Positions 26,716-35,456 of a stretch of DNA of 64,000 nucleotides are shown here, piece after piece. A model generated the notes under the pieces. It searched no databases. It saw only the letters and a program-made list of their open reading frames with translations, and was not told where the DNA came from. The translations under genes and the position numbers were made by a program. This DNA is from Neisseria bacilliformis (lineage in GTDB: Bacteria > Pseudomonadota > Gammaproteobacteria > Burkholderiales > Neisseriaceae): the NCBI RefSeq assembly GCF_014055025.1, contig NZ_CP059571.1, positions 1,240,001-1,304,000 of the forward strand, in the 5' to 3' direction. Positions within the stretch are counted from its first letter, which is position 1. Every line of letters starts with the position of its first letter.

Positions 26716-29514
26716 ATGTCCGCATCAAACCCCAAAACCCTCCTGCTCGTCGACGGCTCTTCCTATCTCTACCGCGCCTACCACGCGATGGCGCAGCTTA
26801 CCGCGCCCGACGGCGTGCCCACGGGTGCGCTGTACGGCGTGCTGAACATGCTGCGGCGGCTGCGTGCGGATTATGTGCACGACTATTGCGCGGTGGTGTT
26901 TGACGCCAAAGGCAAAAATTTCCGCCATGAAATGTTTGCCGACTACAAGGCCACTCGCCCTCCGATGCCCGACGATTTGCGCCCGCAGGCCGAAGCCTTG
27001 CCCGATTTGGTGCGGCTGATGGGCTGGCCGGTATTGGTGGTGCCGCAGGTGGAAGCCGACGACGTAATCGGCACGCTGGCGGTGCAGGGCGGCGAAGCGG
27101 GCTGGGACGTGGTGATTTCCACCGGCGACAAAGACATGGCGCAGCTGGTCAACGAGCGCGTTACGCTGGTCAACACCATGAGCGGCGAAACGCTGGATAC
27201 AGACGGCGTAAAAGCCAAATTCGGCGTGCGCCCCGACCAAATCCGCGACTATCTCGCGCTGATGGGCGACAAGGTGGACAACGTGCCGGGCGTGGAAAAA
27301 TGCGGGCCGAAAACGGCGGTGAAATGGCTCGAAGCCTATGAAACTTTGGCGGGCGTGATGGAACATGCGGGCGAAATCAAGGGCAAAGTGGGCGAAAACC
27401 TGCAAGCCGCGCTCTCGCAGCTGCCCTTGTCCTACGATTTGGTTACGATTAAAACCGATGTGGATTTGCACGCCGAACTTTCAGACGGCCTCGAAAGCCT
27501 GCGCCGCACGCCGCCCAAATGGGCGCAGCTGGCGGCGGATTTCAAACGCTGGGGTTTCAAAAGCTGGCTCAAAGAAGCCGAAAGCCGGATGCACGAAGCG
27601 GCCGAGAGCGATTTGTTTGGCAGCGCCGATGTGGGCGAGATCGCCGCTTTGGCATTAGAGATGCCGTCTGAAAAGCAGCCTGAAAAAGCCGCCGCGCCGG
27701 AAAAGCTCGATTATCAGGCCGTTACCACCGAAACCCAGTTCGCCGCCCTGTTGGACAAATTATCCAAAGCCGAACGCATCGGCATCGACACCGAAACCAC
27801 GTCGCTTGATGCGATGAACGCGCAGCTTGTCGGCATCAGCATCGCCTTTGAAGCGGGCGAAGCGGCGTATATCCCGCTCGGCCACAGCATGACCGCCGCG
27901 CCGCAGCAGCTTGATTTGCAAGACACCTTAGGCCGTCTGAAACCCCATCTCGAAAACGGCAGCCTGAAAAAAATCGGCCAGAATCTGAAATACGACCAAC
28001 ACGTTTTCGCCAACTACGGCATTGCGTTGCGCGGCATTGCGGGCGATGCCATGCTGGCTTCGTATATTGTCGAGAGCCATTTGGGACACGGTTTGGACGA
28101 ATTGTCCGAACGCTGGCTCGGCCTGCCGACGATTACTTACGAATCCTTGTGCGGCAAGGGCGCGAAGCAGATTTCTTTTGCCGATGTCGCCGTCGAACAG
28201 GCCGCCGAATATGCCGCGCAAGACGCCGATTTCGCCCTGCGCCTTGAAGCGCATCTGCGCGCGCAAATGGACGAAAAACAGCTTGAAATGTATCTGAATT
28301 TGGAATTGCCCGTCGCCCAAGTGCTGTTTGAAATGGAGCGCAACGGCGTGCACATCGACCGCGCCGAACTGGCCGCGCAAAGCAGCGAATTGGGCGCGGC
28401 GCTGCTGAAACTCGAAGAGCAGGCGTTTCAGACGGCCGGACAACCGTTTAATCTCAACTCGCCCAAGCAGCTTCAAGAAATCCTGTTCGACAAAATGGGC
28501 ATCCCCACCAAAGGGCTGAAAAAAACCGCATCCGGCGGCATCTCCACCAACGAAGCCGTGCTCGAACAGCTCGCGCCCGACTACCCCCTGCCCAAAATCA
28601 TCTTGGAAAACCGCAGCCTGGCCAAACTCAAATCCACCTACACCGACAAGCTGCCCGAAATGATCAACCCGCGCACCGGCCGCGTGCACACCACCTATTC
28701 CCAAGCCGTCGCTATCACCGGCCGCCTTGCCAGCAGCAACCCCAACCTGCAAAACATCCCCATCCGCACAGCCGAAGGCCGCCGCGTGCGCCGCGCCTTT
28801 ACCGCGCCCGCAGGCAGCCTGATTGTGTCGGCCGACTACTCGCAAATCGAGCTGCGCATCATGGCGCATTTGTCGGGCGACAAAACCCTGATGGCCGCCT
28901 TCCAAAACGGCGAAGACGTACACCGCCGCACCGCCGCCGAAGTGTTCGGCATCGCGCCCGAAAACGTCAGCCCCGAGCAGCGCCGCTACGCCAAAACCAT
29001 CAACTTCGGCCTGATTTACGGCATGGGTCAATACGGCCTCGCCAAATCGCTGGGCATCGACAACCTGTCCGCCAAAAACTTCATCGACCGCTACTTCGCC
29101 CGCTACCCCGGCGTGGCCGAATACATACAGCGCACCAAAGAAGAAGCCGCCGCCCAAGGCTACGTAGAAACCCTGTTCGGCCGCCGCCTCTACCTGCCCG
29201 ACATCCGCGCCAAAAACGCCAACGCCCGTGCCGGCGCCGAACGCGCCGCCATCAACGCCCCCATGCAGGGCACCGCCTCCGACCTCATCAAACGCGCCAT
29301 GATCGCCGTGTCAAGCCGCCTGCATTCAGACGGCCTTGAAAGCAAACTAATTATGCAGGTGCATGATGAATTGGTATTAGAAGTGGTTGAAAACGAATTG
29401 GAAACCGTAAAAGAAATGCTGCCGCAAGTGATGGCCGAAGTGGCGCAAGGCCGTCTGAACGTGCCGCTGTTGGCGGAAGTGGGAGTGGGCGGAAATTGGG
29501 ATGATGCGCATTGA
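26716..29514 (+). CDS. polA: DNA polymerase I
   Basis: The 932-residue enzyme processes Okazaki fragments and fills repair gaps. The 5' nuclease domain (1-290) has L-L-V-D-G-S-S-Y-L-Y-R-A and V-V-F-D-A-K-G. The 3'-5' proofreading domain is intact, with D-T-E-T in Exo I, N-L-K-Y-D in Exo II and Y-A-A-Q-D in Exo III. The polymerase domain has D-Y-S-Q-I-E-L-R, the O-helix R-R-Y-A-K-T-I-N-F-G-L-I-Y-G, and Q-V-H-D-E-L-V-L-E. Several DUS cores lie inside the gene. Confidence 0.97.
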   Translation: MSASNPKTLLLVDGSSYLYRAYHAMAQLTAPDGVPTGALYGVLNMLRRLRADYVHDYCAVVFDAKGKNFRHEMFADYKATRPPMPDDLRPQAEALPDLVRLMGWPVLVVPQVEADDVIGTLAVQGGEAGWDVVISTGDKDMAQLVNERVTLVNTMSGETLDTDGVKAKFGVRPDQIRDYLALMGDKVDNVPGVEKCGPKTAVKWLEAYETLAGVMEHAGEIKGKVGENLQAALSQLPLSYDLVTIKTDVDLHAELSDGLESLRRTPPKWAQLAADFKRWGFKSWLKEAESRMHEAAESDLFGSADVGEIAALALEMPSEKQPEKAAAPEKLDYQAVTTETQFAALLDKLSKAERIGIDTETTSLDAMNAQLVGISIAFEAGEAAYIPLGHSMTAAPQQLDLQDTLGRLKPHLENGSLKKIGQNLKYDQHVFANYGIALRGIAGDAMLASYIVESHLGHGLDELSERWLGLPTITYESLCGKGAKQISFADVAVEQAAEYAAQDADFALRLEAHLRAQMDEKQLEMYLNLELPVAQVLFEMERNGVHIDRAELAAQSSELGAALLKLEEQAFQTAGQPFNLNSPKQLQEILFDKMGIPTKGLKKTASGGISTNEAVLEQLAPDYPLPKIILENRSLAKLKSTYTDKLPEMINPRTGRVHTTYSQAVAITGRLASSNPNLQNIPIRTAEGRRVRRAFTAPAGSLIVSADYSQIELRIMAHLSGDKTLMAAFQNGEDVHRRTAAEVFGIAPENVSPEQRRYAKTINFGLIYGMGQYGLAKSLGIDNLSAKNFIDRYFARYPGVAEYIQRTKEEAAAQGYVETLFGRRLYLPDIRAKNANARAGAERAAINAPMQGTASDLIKRAMIAVSSRLHSDGLESKLIMQVHDELVLEVVENELETVKEMLPQVMAEVAQGRLNVPLLAEVGVGGNWDDAH

Positions 29515-29585
29515 TTTGGATAAACTGCCGCACAAAACGCTTGCGACAAAAATACCGAGCAATAGGGATAAACAAAGGATAAGTG

Positions 29586-31472
29586 ATGGCAAACGATTTA
29601 ATTAAGCAAGGCATTGAACTCTTTAACTCTGAAAAATATGCCGAAGCTATTCAAAAGCTGGATGAGGCTTTGAAGACAGCAAACAATCCGCAACAACAAG
29701 TTAATGTCCAATATTGGTTAGGGCGTTGTTATTTCGATCAGGCGCTTCAAACCAATGACACAATCTTGTTTGACAAAGCACGCGGACACTTTGAAAAACG
29801 ATTGGTATGGGCTGAACAATTAAGCGGAGAAAAGATTATTGAAAAACAAGGTGATACCCAGCATTGGCTGGGGCGTTGTTATTTTGAACAGGCACTTCAA
29901 ATCGGTAACGCAGTCTTGTTTGACATGGCGAGAGAGCACTTTCAAAAACGATTGGTATGGGCTGAACAATTAAGCGGAGAAAAGAGCATTGAAAAACAAG
30001 GTTATGCCCAACATTGGCTGGGGCGTTGTTATTTTGAACAGGCACTTCAAATCGGTAACGCAGTCTTGTTTGACATGGCAAGAGAGCACTTTCAAAAACG
30101 ATTGGTATGGGCTAAACAGTTAAATGGCAATAATAGTATTGAAAAACAGATTATTGCCCAATTTTGGTTGGGTCGTTGTTATTTGAAACAGGCCAAGCAA
30201 AACCAAGGCAACATAGAGCAAAGCGAAGATTATTTGTCCGAAGCAGAAAAATGTTTTGATGAAGTGTCTAAGCTAGTAGAAAAATCAAAAGATAAATCTT
30301 TTAAAAAGCAAGCGATTGCGAAGCTGAGACGCGATTTCAGAGAACTTGATTTTGTAAAAGGTAATTACGAAGGTTACTTCAAATCCAAACAAGAGCATAT
30401 CCAACAAAAGCTGTCTAAAAATAAAAAGATAAACGGCCGTCTGAAAGAAAACATCGCTGCGGTTTTGGCGGTATTGAGCATAGACCCGATTGAATTTGAC
30501 AAACCTCTGGCGCATTACACCAGCCCGGCTGTATGCGAAAAATTATTGGGCATAGGACAAAAAGAGTCCAAGCAGGAAAATATCGTTGCCGGCAAAATGA
30601 GAATGAACAGCTCGGCCTATATGAACGACCCCTATGAAGGCAAAAGCCTGTATGACCTGCTGGGTATTCAGGAGCCGGATTTGGAAAACCTGTCAGAACT
30701 CAGCCGCCACAATGCTTTTTTCGCCTGTTTTTCTTCGCGGGTAAACGATTTAAACCAGTTCCGCCTGTACGGCAAAGTCGGCAATGTCGAAGCCTCGGGC
30801 TGCTGCCTGGTGCTCAACAGACGCGGCAATTGGATACGCGAGCCCGACCTCGAAGCGTCTTTCCACCGCCTGAACGATCAAGACGGATTCACGGGTAGCG
30901 TTGTAAAAGAAACCACGGCGCAAAGGCCGTCTGAAAACCTGCCGCTGTACCAAATCGCCTATATTTTCTACCGCGACGAATATACGCAGGATAAAGAATA
31001 CGATGTGATGGACGGCAAGACAGATTTCGGCATCCGCTTAAAGCCAATCAGCGACAACCTAGATTGGCATGAAGTCAGAAAACAACAGCTTCAGACGGCC
31101 TTAAAAGGCTTGTGCGGATATTGGAAAGATACTGATCAGAGCAAGGAAGAGTTCCAAGAAAACAAAGCGGCATTGGAATACATCCGCTATCTGTTTAAAG
31201 ACCACGCTTTCCGCGACGAAGAAGAATTCCGCCTGCTGCAAATCGAAGAAATCGGCTCGGACAAAGTGCAATATTGCCCAGATACCAATACCGCTTTTTT
31301 GGAATACGGCAATGTTTGCACTCGGCTGGATGAGGTGATTTTAGGCACCAATTACGAACGTACCAATGCTGGTCTTAAAGTAGAAGTATTCCGCCATCTG
31401 CTCAAACGCAAACAGCCGCACATCAAAGTAAGGCATTCGTCATTGCCGATTAACCCGCCAAACAGATACTAG
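29586..31472 (+). CDS. TPR-like repeat protein with DUF2971-like C-terminal domain
   Basis: The ATG at 29586 follows AGGA with good spacing (a GTG lies one codon earlier). The 628-residue product has two parts. Residues about 40-210 hold four tandem 50-residue TPR-like repeats (H-W-L-G-R-C-Y-F-E-Q-A-L-Q), of which the second and third are almost identical in DNA (150-base period). Residues about 300-610 resemble DUF2971: L-A-H-Y-T-S near its start, M-N-S-S-A-Y-M-N-D-P-Y-E-G, F-F-A-C-F-S-S-R, and E-E-E-F-R-L-L near its end. The gene is clearly more AT-rich than its neighbours and uses AT-ending codons, pointing to horizontal transfer. Biochemical activity is unknown. Confidence 0.8.
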   Translation: MANDLIKQGIELFNSEKYAEAIQKLDEALKTANNPQQQVNVQYWLGRCYFDQALQTNDTILFDKARGHFEKRLVWAEQLSGEKIIEKQGDTQHWLGRCYFEQALQIGNAVLFDMAREHFQKRLVWAEQLSGEKSIEKQGYAQHWLGRCYFEQALQIGNAVLFDMAREHFQKRLVWAKQLNGNNSIEKQIIAQFWLGRCYLKQAKQNQGNIEQSEDYLSEAEKCFDEVSKLVEKSKDKSFKKQAIAKLRRDFRELDFVKGNYEGYFKSKQEHIQQKLSKNKKINGRLKENIAAVLAVLSIDPIEFDKPLAHYTSPAVCEKLLGIGQKESKQENIVAGKMRMNSSAYMNDPYEGKSLYDLLGIQEPDLENLSELSRHNAFFACFSSRVNDLNQFRLYGKVGNVEASGCCLVLNRRGNWIREPDLEASFHRLNDQDGFTGSVVKETTAQRPSENLPLYQIAYIFYRDEYTQDKEYDVMDGKTDFGIRLKPISDNLDWHEVRKQQLQTALKGLCGYWKDTDQSKEEFQENKAALEYIRYLFKDHAFRDEEEFRLLQIEEIGSDKVQYCPDTNTAFLEYGNVCTRLDEVILGTNYERTNAGLKVEVFRHLLKRKQPHIKVRHSSLPINPPNRY

Positions 31473-31490
31473 TAAGCATAGGTTAGGTTT

Positions 31491-31612
31491 TCAAATCCAA
31501 CAAATACCTTTATCTATCTGAAACATGGCGGGGTTGCAGCCTCGCTGCCGGTAGTTGGAATCCGTTCATAAATTAAATCAGGCGGTATGAGACAAAAAGG
31601 CCGTCTGAAACC
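31491..31612 (+). repeat. Direct repeat copy A downstream of the TPR/DUF2971 gene
   Basis: About 115 bases that align along their length with 32269-32381, sharing blocks such as AGTTGGAATCCGTT and ending in a DUS. One copy follows each of the two accessory genes. Confidence 0.75.
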
Positions 31613-31637
31613 TGCCAAGCTGTTTTTCAGGTAGCCT
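31598..31637. terminator. Mixed-dialect DUS hairpin
   Basis: Left arm is AGGCCGTCTGAA. The right arm is the complement of AGGCTACCTGAA, the dialect described for Eikenella. The arms still pair through most of their length. It lies between the two accessory genes. Confidence 0.6.
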
Positions 31638-31664
31638 TTCCCGATAACGCTGAGGAATTTTGTG

Positions 31665-32258
31665 ATGAATCATGAAGTTTTAAAAACAGCCGAAGAACTG
31701 TTGGACAATCTTGAAGTCGATAAAGCATTGCCGCTGGTTCAATCGTTGGCTGGTGCGGGCGTAACGGAAGCCTATGGCATGCTGGCCTATATATATGATT
31801 ACAAGCACCAAAATTTTGGCAGCCCGGACGAACAAACCGTCGCGGCAGCCTATGGAAACTATTACGCAGCCTTGGAACAAGACTTCCGTCGCGGCAATCT
31901 GCGCGCCGGCATGAAGCTGGCCGGCGCATTGCGGTTCCATGCCGCCAACCATATTGCCAAAGACGATCAAAAAGCCCTGCTCATCTATCAGCAGTGCGCG
32001 GCAGAAGGATGGGACGAAGCCGCCATCACGCTGGCGGAAATCTACAAAACAGGCGATTTGGGCGTGGAAGCCGATTTTGGCAGATGCATCAGCCTGTTGG
32101 CATCCGCCGCCGAAAAAGGAAATGCGCAAGCCATGCACGAACTGGGGATTTTGCTGCTGCCAAACCACCGCAGCCGGGCACTGGATTGGATAGCCAAAGC
32201 GGCGCAAAAGGGATATTGGCAGTCGGTGGAATATATCCGGTCGGCACGGCAAGGGTAG
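31665..32258 (+). CDS. Sel1-like repeat cytoplasmic protein
   Basis: The ATG at 31665 is preceded by GAGGA eight bases away; a GTG one codon earlier is possible. The 197-residue product lacks a signal peptide and is all-helical, with degenerate Sel1/TPR repeats (K-A-L-L-I-Y-Q-Q-C-A-A-E-G-W-D-E-A-A-I; A-S-A-A-E-K-G-N-A-Q-A-M-H-E-L-G; I-A-K-A-A-Q-K-G-Y). It sits between two copies of a ~115-base repeat next to the TPR/DUF2971 gene, so the pair looks like a transferred two-gene cassette. One possible relationship is effector and antagonist, but nothing in the sequence proves it. Confidence 0.75.
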   Translation: MNHEVLKTAEELLDNLEVDKALPLVQSLAGAGVTEAYGMLAYIYDYKHQNFGSPDEQTVAAAYGNYYAALEQDFRRGNLRAGMKLAGALRFHAANHIAKDDQKALLIYQQCAAEGWDEAAITLAEIYKTGDLGVEADFGRCISLLASAAEKGNAQAMHELGILLLPNHRSRALDWIAKAAQKGYWQSVEYIRSARQG

Positions 32259-32268
32259 CTTGGGTGGT

Positions 32269-32381
32269 CAAACCCGACAAACACCTCTATCCGTTTCAAA
32301 CACGCCGGATTCGCAACCCGCCTGCCGCAGTTGGAATCCGTTTATCAATTAGGCAGCGAGGGACAAGGAAGGCCGTCTGAA
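32269..32381 (+). repeat. Direct repeat copy B downstream of the Sel1-like gene
   Basis: Aligns with copy A at 31491-31612, at visibly high identity with small indels, and again ends in a DUS. Confidence 0.75.
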
Positions 32382-32409
32382 AACCGTAGCGCAGTTTTTC
32401 AGACGGCCT
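32370..32409. terminator. DUS hairpin after the Sel1-like gene
   Basis: Perfect inverted DUS pair followed by TT; a GTAG palindrome (32422-32453) lies just beyond. Confidence 0.75.
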
Positions 32410-32421
32410 TTTGCCATTCAG

Positions 32422-32453
32422 GTAGGGTGTGTCGCCCCAAGGCGACGCACGCG
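32422..32453 (+). repeat. GTAG-headed REP-like palindrome
   Basis: TCGCC/GGCGA stem variant. Between here and 32688 only a DUS tail (about 32505-32540) is seen; the rest has no recognised feature. Confidence 0.65.
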
Positions 32454-32688
32454 GTTTGCGGTTTTTGGGTTTGCATCACACGGTTGCTTGGGGGGAACGA
32501 AAGGCCGTCTGAAAACGCAGCTTCGGCGTAGCCAAAACCTACTTTCCGGAAAATTCTCCTTGCCGCACCCGTCTTGACCCGTTTTTACAAATGCAATACC
32601 ATAACGAAACAGGAAAACAGGCGCGCCGCCTGTTTGTTTGTGTCCGGATTTGTCCGGTTTGTCCATTCAGAAATTCAGAAAGAGAAAC

Positions 32689-33525
32689 ATGAAAAAATCC
32701 CTCCTTGCCGTGCTGTTGTGCGCCGCCGCCGTTGCGCAGGCGCATGAAGTTTGGGTGAACGCGCCCGCCGAGTTGTCGTCCGCCGACGTTTTGAATGCCG
32801 AGCTGGCGTACAGCCACGATTTTCCCCATGCCGAAAAAATCGCCGCCGACCGCGAACATATTTTCGTGCCGCTGACGCTGACCAACGCCAAGGGCACGAC
32901 CACGGCGATGAAGCGGCAGGGCGAAAACTACCAGTACACCGCAGGCCGTCTGAAAAAAGGCAGCTACATCGTCGGCGCAATGTACAAGCCGACCTTCTGG
33001 TCGAAAGACGCGGCGGGCAAATGGGAGCAGAAAAGCCTGGCCGAGCGGCCGGAGGCGGTTTCGTGCGAGCAAAGCCGCATGTTCGGCAAAAGCATTGTGA
33101 TTGTGGATGGCGCGGTTGATCAGGCCGCCATCAGCCGCCCGATCGGCCAAACCCTTGAAATCGTGCCGCTGGCCAATCCGAACGCGGCCAAACCCAGCGA
33201 GCTGTTCCCCGTGCAGATTCTCTATCAGGGCGAGCCGCTTTCCGGCGCGACGGTTACCGCCACCGCCGACACCATTGTCGTGCGCGATATGGAAGCGGCG
33301 CACGACCACCGCGAGCCGCAGGCGTTCTCGGGCAAAACCGACAAGCAGGGCAAAGTCAATATCCTGCCGCTGGTTGAGGGGCTGTGGAAAGTGAAAGTGG
33401 TGCACAAAACCCCGTTCGGCGACAGCAAGGTTTGCGGCGAATCGGCGGCTTATTCCACGCTGATCGTGCCCGTCGGCAGCGAACGCGCCAACACTGGGGC
33501 GCACCACCACCATCACCACCATTAA
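32689..33525 (+). CDS. DUF4198 periplasmic protein with native C-terminal heptahistidine
   Basis: The start at 32689 begins a Sec signal peptide (M-K-K-S-L-L-A-V-L-L, cleavage after A-Q-A) and follows AGAAAGAGAAAC. The mature protein opens with H-E-V-W-V-N, a frequent start for DUF4198 proteins, whose relatives are linked to nickel/cobalt uptake (NikK-like). The last seven residues are all His, encoded by mixed CAC/CAT codons, and an earlier H-D-H motif is present. These suggest a metal-binding periplasmic protein. No TonB receptor or permease lies next to it in the window. A DUS terminator follows. Confidence 0.85.
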   Translation: MKKSLLAVLLCAAAVAQAHEVWVNAPAELSSADVLNAELAYSHDFPHAEKIAADREHIFVPLTLTNAKGTTTAMKRQGENYQYTAGRLKKGSYIVGAMYKPTFWSKDAAGKWEQKSLAERPEAVSCEQSRMFGKSIVIVDGAVDQAAISRPIGQTLEIVPLANPNAAKPSELFPVQILYQGEPLSGATVTATADTIVVRDMEAAHDHREPQAFSGKTDKQGKVNILPLVEGLWKVKVVHKTPFGDSKVCGESAAYSTLIVPVGSERANTGAHHHHHHH

Positions 33526-33544
33526 GCGGGCAGATAGTGGCAAC

Positions 33545-33576
33545 AGGCCGTCTGAAAACTGTTTTTCAGACGGCCT
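33545..33576. terminator. DUS hairpin after the DUF4198 gene
   Basis: Perfect inverted DUS pair 19 bases after the stop. It also lies downstream of the convergent tetR-type gene. Confidence 0.75.
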
Positions 33577-33637
33577 GAAATGTTTTTGGGGCAGGGTGTT
33601 TGTTGACTGGCGATAATTCCGGGTAAAACCGGCCGGT

Positions 33638-34282
33638 TTACGCCTTCAAGTCGGCGCAGATGGCCGCGAAGTCGGCGCGGTGATTCGGGTGGATGTAGGG
33701 TTTGAGCAGGCTGAGGTTGCGCAGCACGCCGAGGCGTTTGGTGTCTTCGGGCAGTTTGCCGCTGCGCCGCAGCGAGCCGTGCAGGTCGAACCAGTATTTG
33801 GTGATGATCCACATATTGAGGGCGAGGTTTTGCAGGTCTTCTTTGTCGGCGCACAGGATGCCGATGGCGGCGAGGTGTTCGAGGTAGTGCAGCACCAGCG
33901 GCGAGGCTTTGGCGCGGGTGAATTCGTTGTAGTCGCCCAAGAGTTCGGCGTTGCGCGAGAGCAGGGCGTTGGTGTCGCTGAACAGGAAGCGGTAGTCCCA
34001 CATGATGGCGAAGATGCCGTTGAGGTAGGCGGCCACGTCGGCGAGGCTTTGCGGGGCGTCGGCTTCGCGTATCCAAGCCATCATGCTGCCGCTGTAACGG
34101 CGGTGCAGTTGCAGGATGATTTCGTCTTTGTTGCGGAAGTGGTAGTAGAGGTTGCCGGGGCTGATGGCGAGATGGGCGGCAATGTGGTTGGTGGTGGTGG
34201 CGCGCTCGCTCTCTTCGTTGAAGAGTTTGAGCGCGGCGTCGAGTATGCGGTTGTAGGTGTTGCTGCGGGTTTCTTTGCTCAT
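33638..34282 (-). CDS. TetR/AcrR-family transcriptional regulator
   Basis: The 214-residue product has the N-terminal TetR helix-turn-helix (R-I-L-D-A-A-L-K-L-F-N-E-E-S then T-T-T-N-H-I-A-A-H-L-A-I-S-P-G-N-L-Y-Y-H-F) and a helical ligand-binding half. Such repressors usually control transport, lipid or efflux genes. No obvious target lies beside it: truB is upstream on the same strand behind a DUS pair, and the DUF4198 gene is convergent. The ligand is unknown. Confidence 0.92.
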   Translation of the reverse strand: MSKETRSNTYNRILDAALKLFNEESERATTTNHIAAHLAISPGNLYYHFRNKDEIILQLHRRYSGSMMAWIREADAPQSLADVAAYLNGIFAIMWDYRFLFSDTNALLSRNAELLGDYNEFTRAKASPLVLHYLEHLAAIGILCADKEDLQNLALNMWIITKYWFDLHGSLRRSGKLPEDTKRLGVLRNLSLLKPYIHPNHRADFAAICADLKA

Positions 34283-34309
34283 GTTTTTTCTGCCTTTTTA
34301 TCAGTTTGA

Positions 34310-34357
34310 GGCCGTCTGAAAACATTGTTTCAATGAGATTGGAAGATTTCAGACGGC
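34310..34357. terminator. DUS pair between truB and the tetR-type gene
   Basis: AGGCCGTCTGAA and its inverted copy with a longer loop, in the gap between two minus-strand genes. Confidence 0.55.
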
Positions 34358-34368
34358 CTCCCGTGTTT

Positions 34369-35286
34369 TTATGCCGCCTGCGCGGTGTTCATCAGCCGCA
34401 GGGCTTTCAGACGGCCTATGTCTTTCTGATAAGTAACCAGTCCGATAAAGCGGCCGGCGCGGCTGTATACGCGGATGGGGCTGTCGGCGCGGAAGTCTTC
34501 TGAAAACTGCGGACGCTGGCCGCAGCGCAGCATTTCCACGGCGGTGTCGTTTAACACCAGCTTGGGCAGGTGCCGCACCAGAACGTCGCAGGGCAGCAGC
34601 AGCGCGTCGCGTTGGGCTTCATCGAGCGCGGCCAAATCTTCGAGCGTGTGGCTTTGGGCGATGGTGAAACCGGCGGTTTCGGTGCGGCGCAGGGCGGTGA
34701 GGTGGGCGTAGGTGCCGATGTGTTTGGCGATGTCTTCGCTGAGGGTGCGGATGTAGGTGCCTTTGCTGCAACGCACGTGTATCATGGCTTCGGGCGCGGC
34801 GAAGCGTTCGGTTGCTATGGAATAAATGGTGATGTCGCGCGCTTTGCGTTCGATGACGATGCCTTTGCGGGCGTATTCGTACAGCGGTTTGCCCTCGTGT
34901 TTGAGTGCGGAAAACATGGGCGGCACTTGGCGGATGCTGCCTGTGAGCGCGGCGCAGGCCGTCTGAAATTCGGCCTCGCTGATGTCGGCGCGGCCGGTGG
35001 CGACGATTTCGCCTTCGGCATCGCCGGTGCTGCTGGCCTCGCCCAGTTTCAGCGTGGCGGTGTAGGCTTTGTCGGCATCGAGCAGGTATTGGGCGAACTT
35101 GGCGGCCTCGCCGAAACACACGGGCAGAAGCCCTGTGGCCAGCGGGTCGAGCACGCCGGTGTGCCCGGCTTTTTCGGCGCAGTAGAGACGGCGGGCTTTT
35201 TGCAGGGCGGCGTTGCTGGAAAGGCCGGCGGGTTTGTCGAGCAGAAGCACGCCGTGAACGGGGCGTTTGGCGGGTTGGGCGGTCAT
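34369..35286 (-). CDS. truB: tRNA pseudouridine(55) synthase TruB
   Basis: TruB converts U55 of the tRNA T-loop to pseudouridine. The 305-residue product has the TruB motifs G-V-L-L-L-D-K-P-A-G, the catalytic block H-T-G-V-L-D-P-L-A-T-G-L-L-P-V (Asp nucleophile), and C-S-K-G-T-Y-I-R-T-L. It lies downstream of rbfA on the same strand with one small gene between, matching the usual ribosome/tRNA-maturation grouping in Neisseria. Confidence 0.96.
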   Translation of the reverse strand: MTAQPAKRPVHGVLLLDKPAGLSSNAALQKARRLYCAEKAGHTGVLDPLATGLLPVCFGEAAKFAQYLLDADKAYTATLKLGEASSTGDAEGEIVATGRADISEAEFQTACAALTGSIRQVPPMFSALKHEGKPLYEYARKGIVIERKARDITIYSIATERFAAPEAMIHVRCSKGTYIRTLSEDIAKHIGTYAHLTALRRTETAGFTIAQSHTLEDLAALDEAQRDALLLPCDVLVRHLPKLVLNDTAVEMLRCGQRPQFSEDFRADSPIRVYSRAGRFIGLVTYQKDIGRLKALRLMNTAQAA

Positions 35287-35456
35287 GGTTCGGGCAATGG
35301 GGGAGGGAGGGCGGGAGTCGGCGGGAGTAGTGTTTTTCAGACGGCTTGTCCGATTGGTCTTGTCGCTATGTTTGAGGCCGTCTGAAAACCGGTTTTTTGT
35401 TGAAACGGGGTGTTGGCTTCGTTGAAACTGCGCTTTTCAGACGGCCTCTGCGGTAT

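Noticed and set aside
31491-32381. Integron-type attC sites after the accessory genes
   Set aside because: The shared 115-base repeat lacks the paired GTTRRRY/RYYYAAC core sites and the folded inverted-repeat structure of attC, and no integron integrase is present.
33502-33525. His7 tail as a cloning-vector tag
   Set aside because: It lies in a natural chromosomal context directly before the native stop and a DUS terminator, with mixed His codons and no vector sequence.
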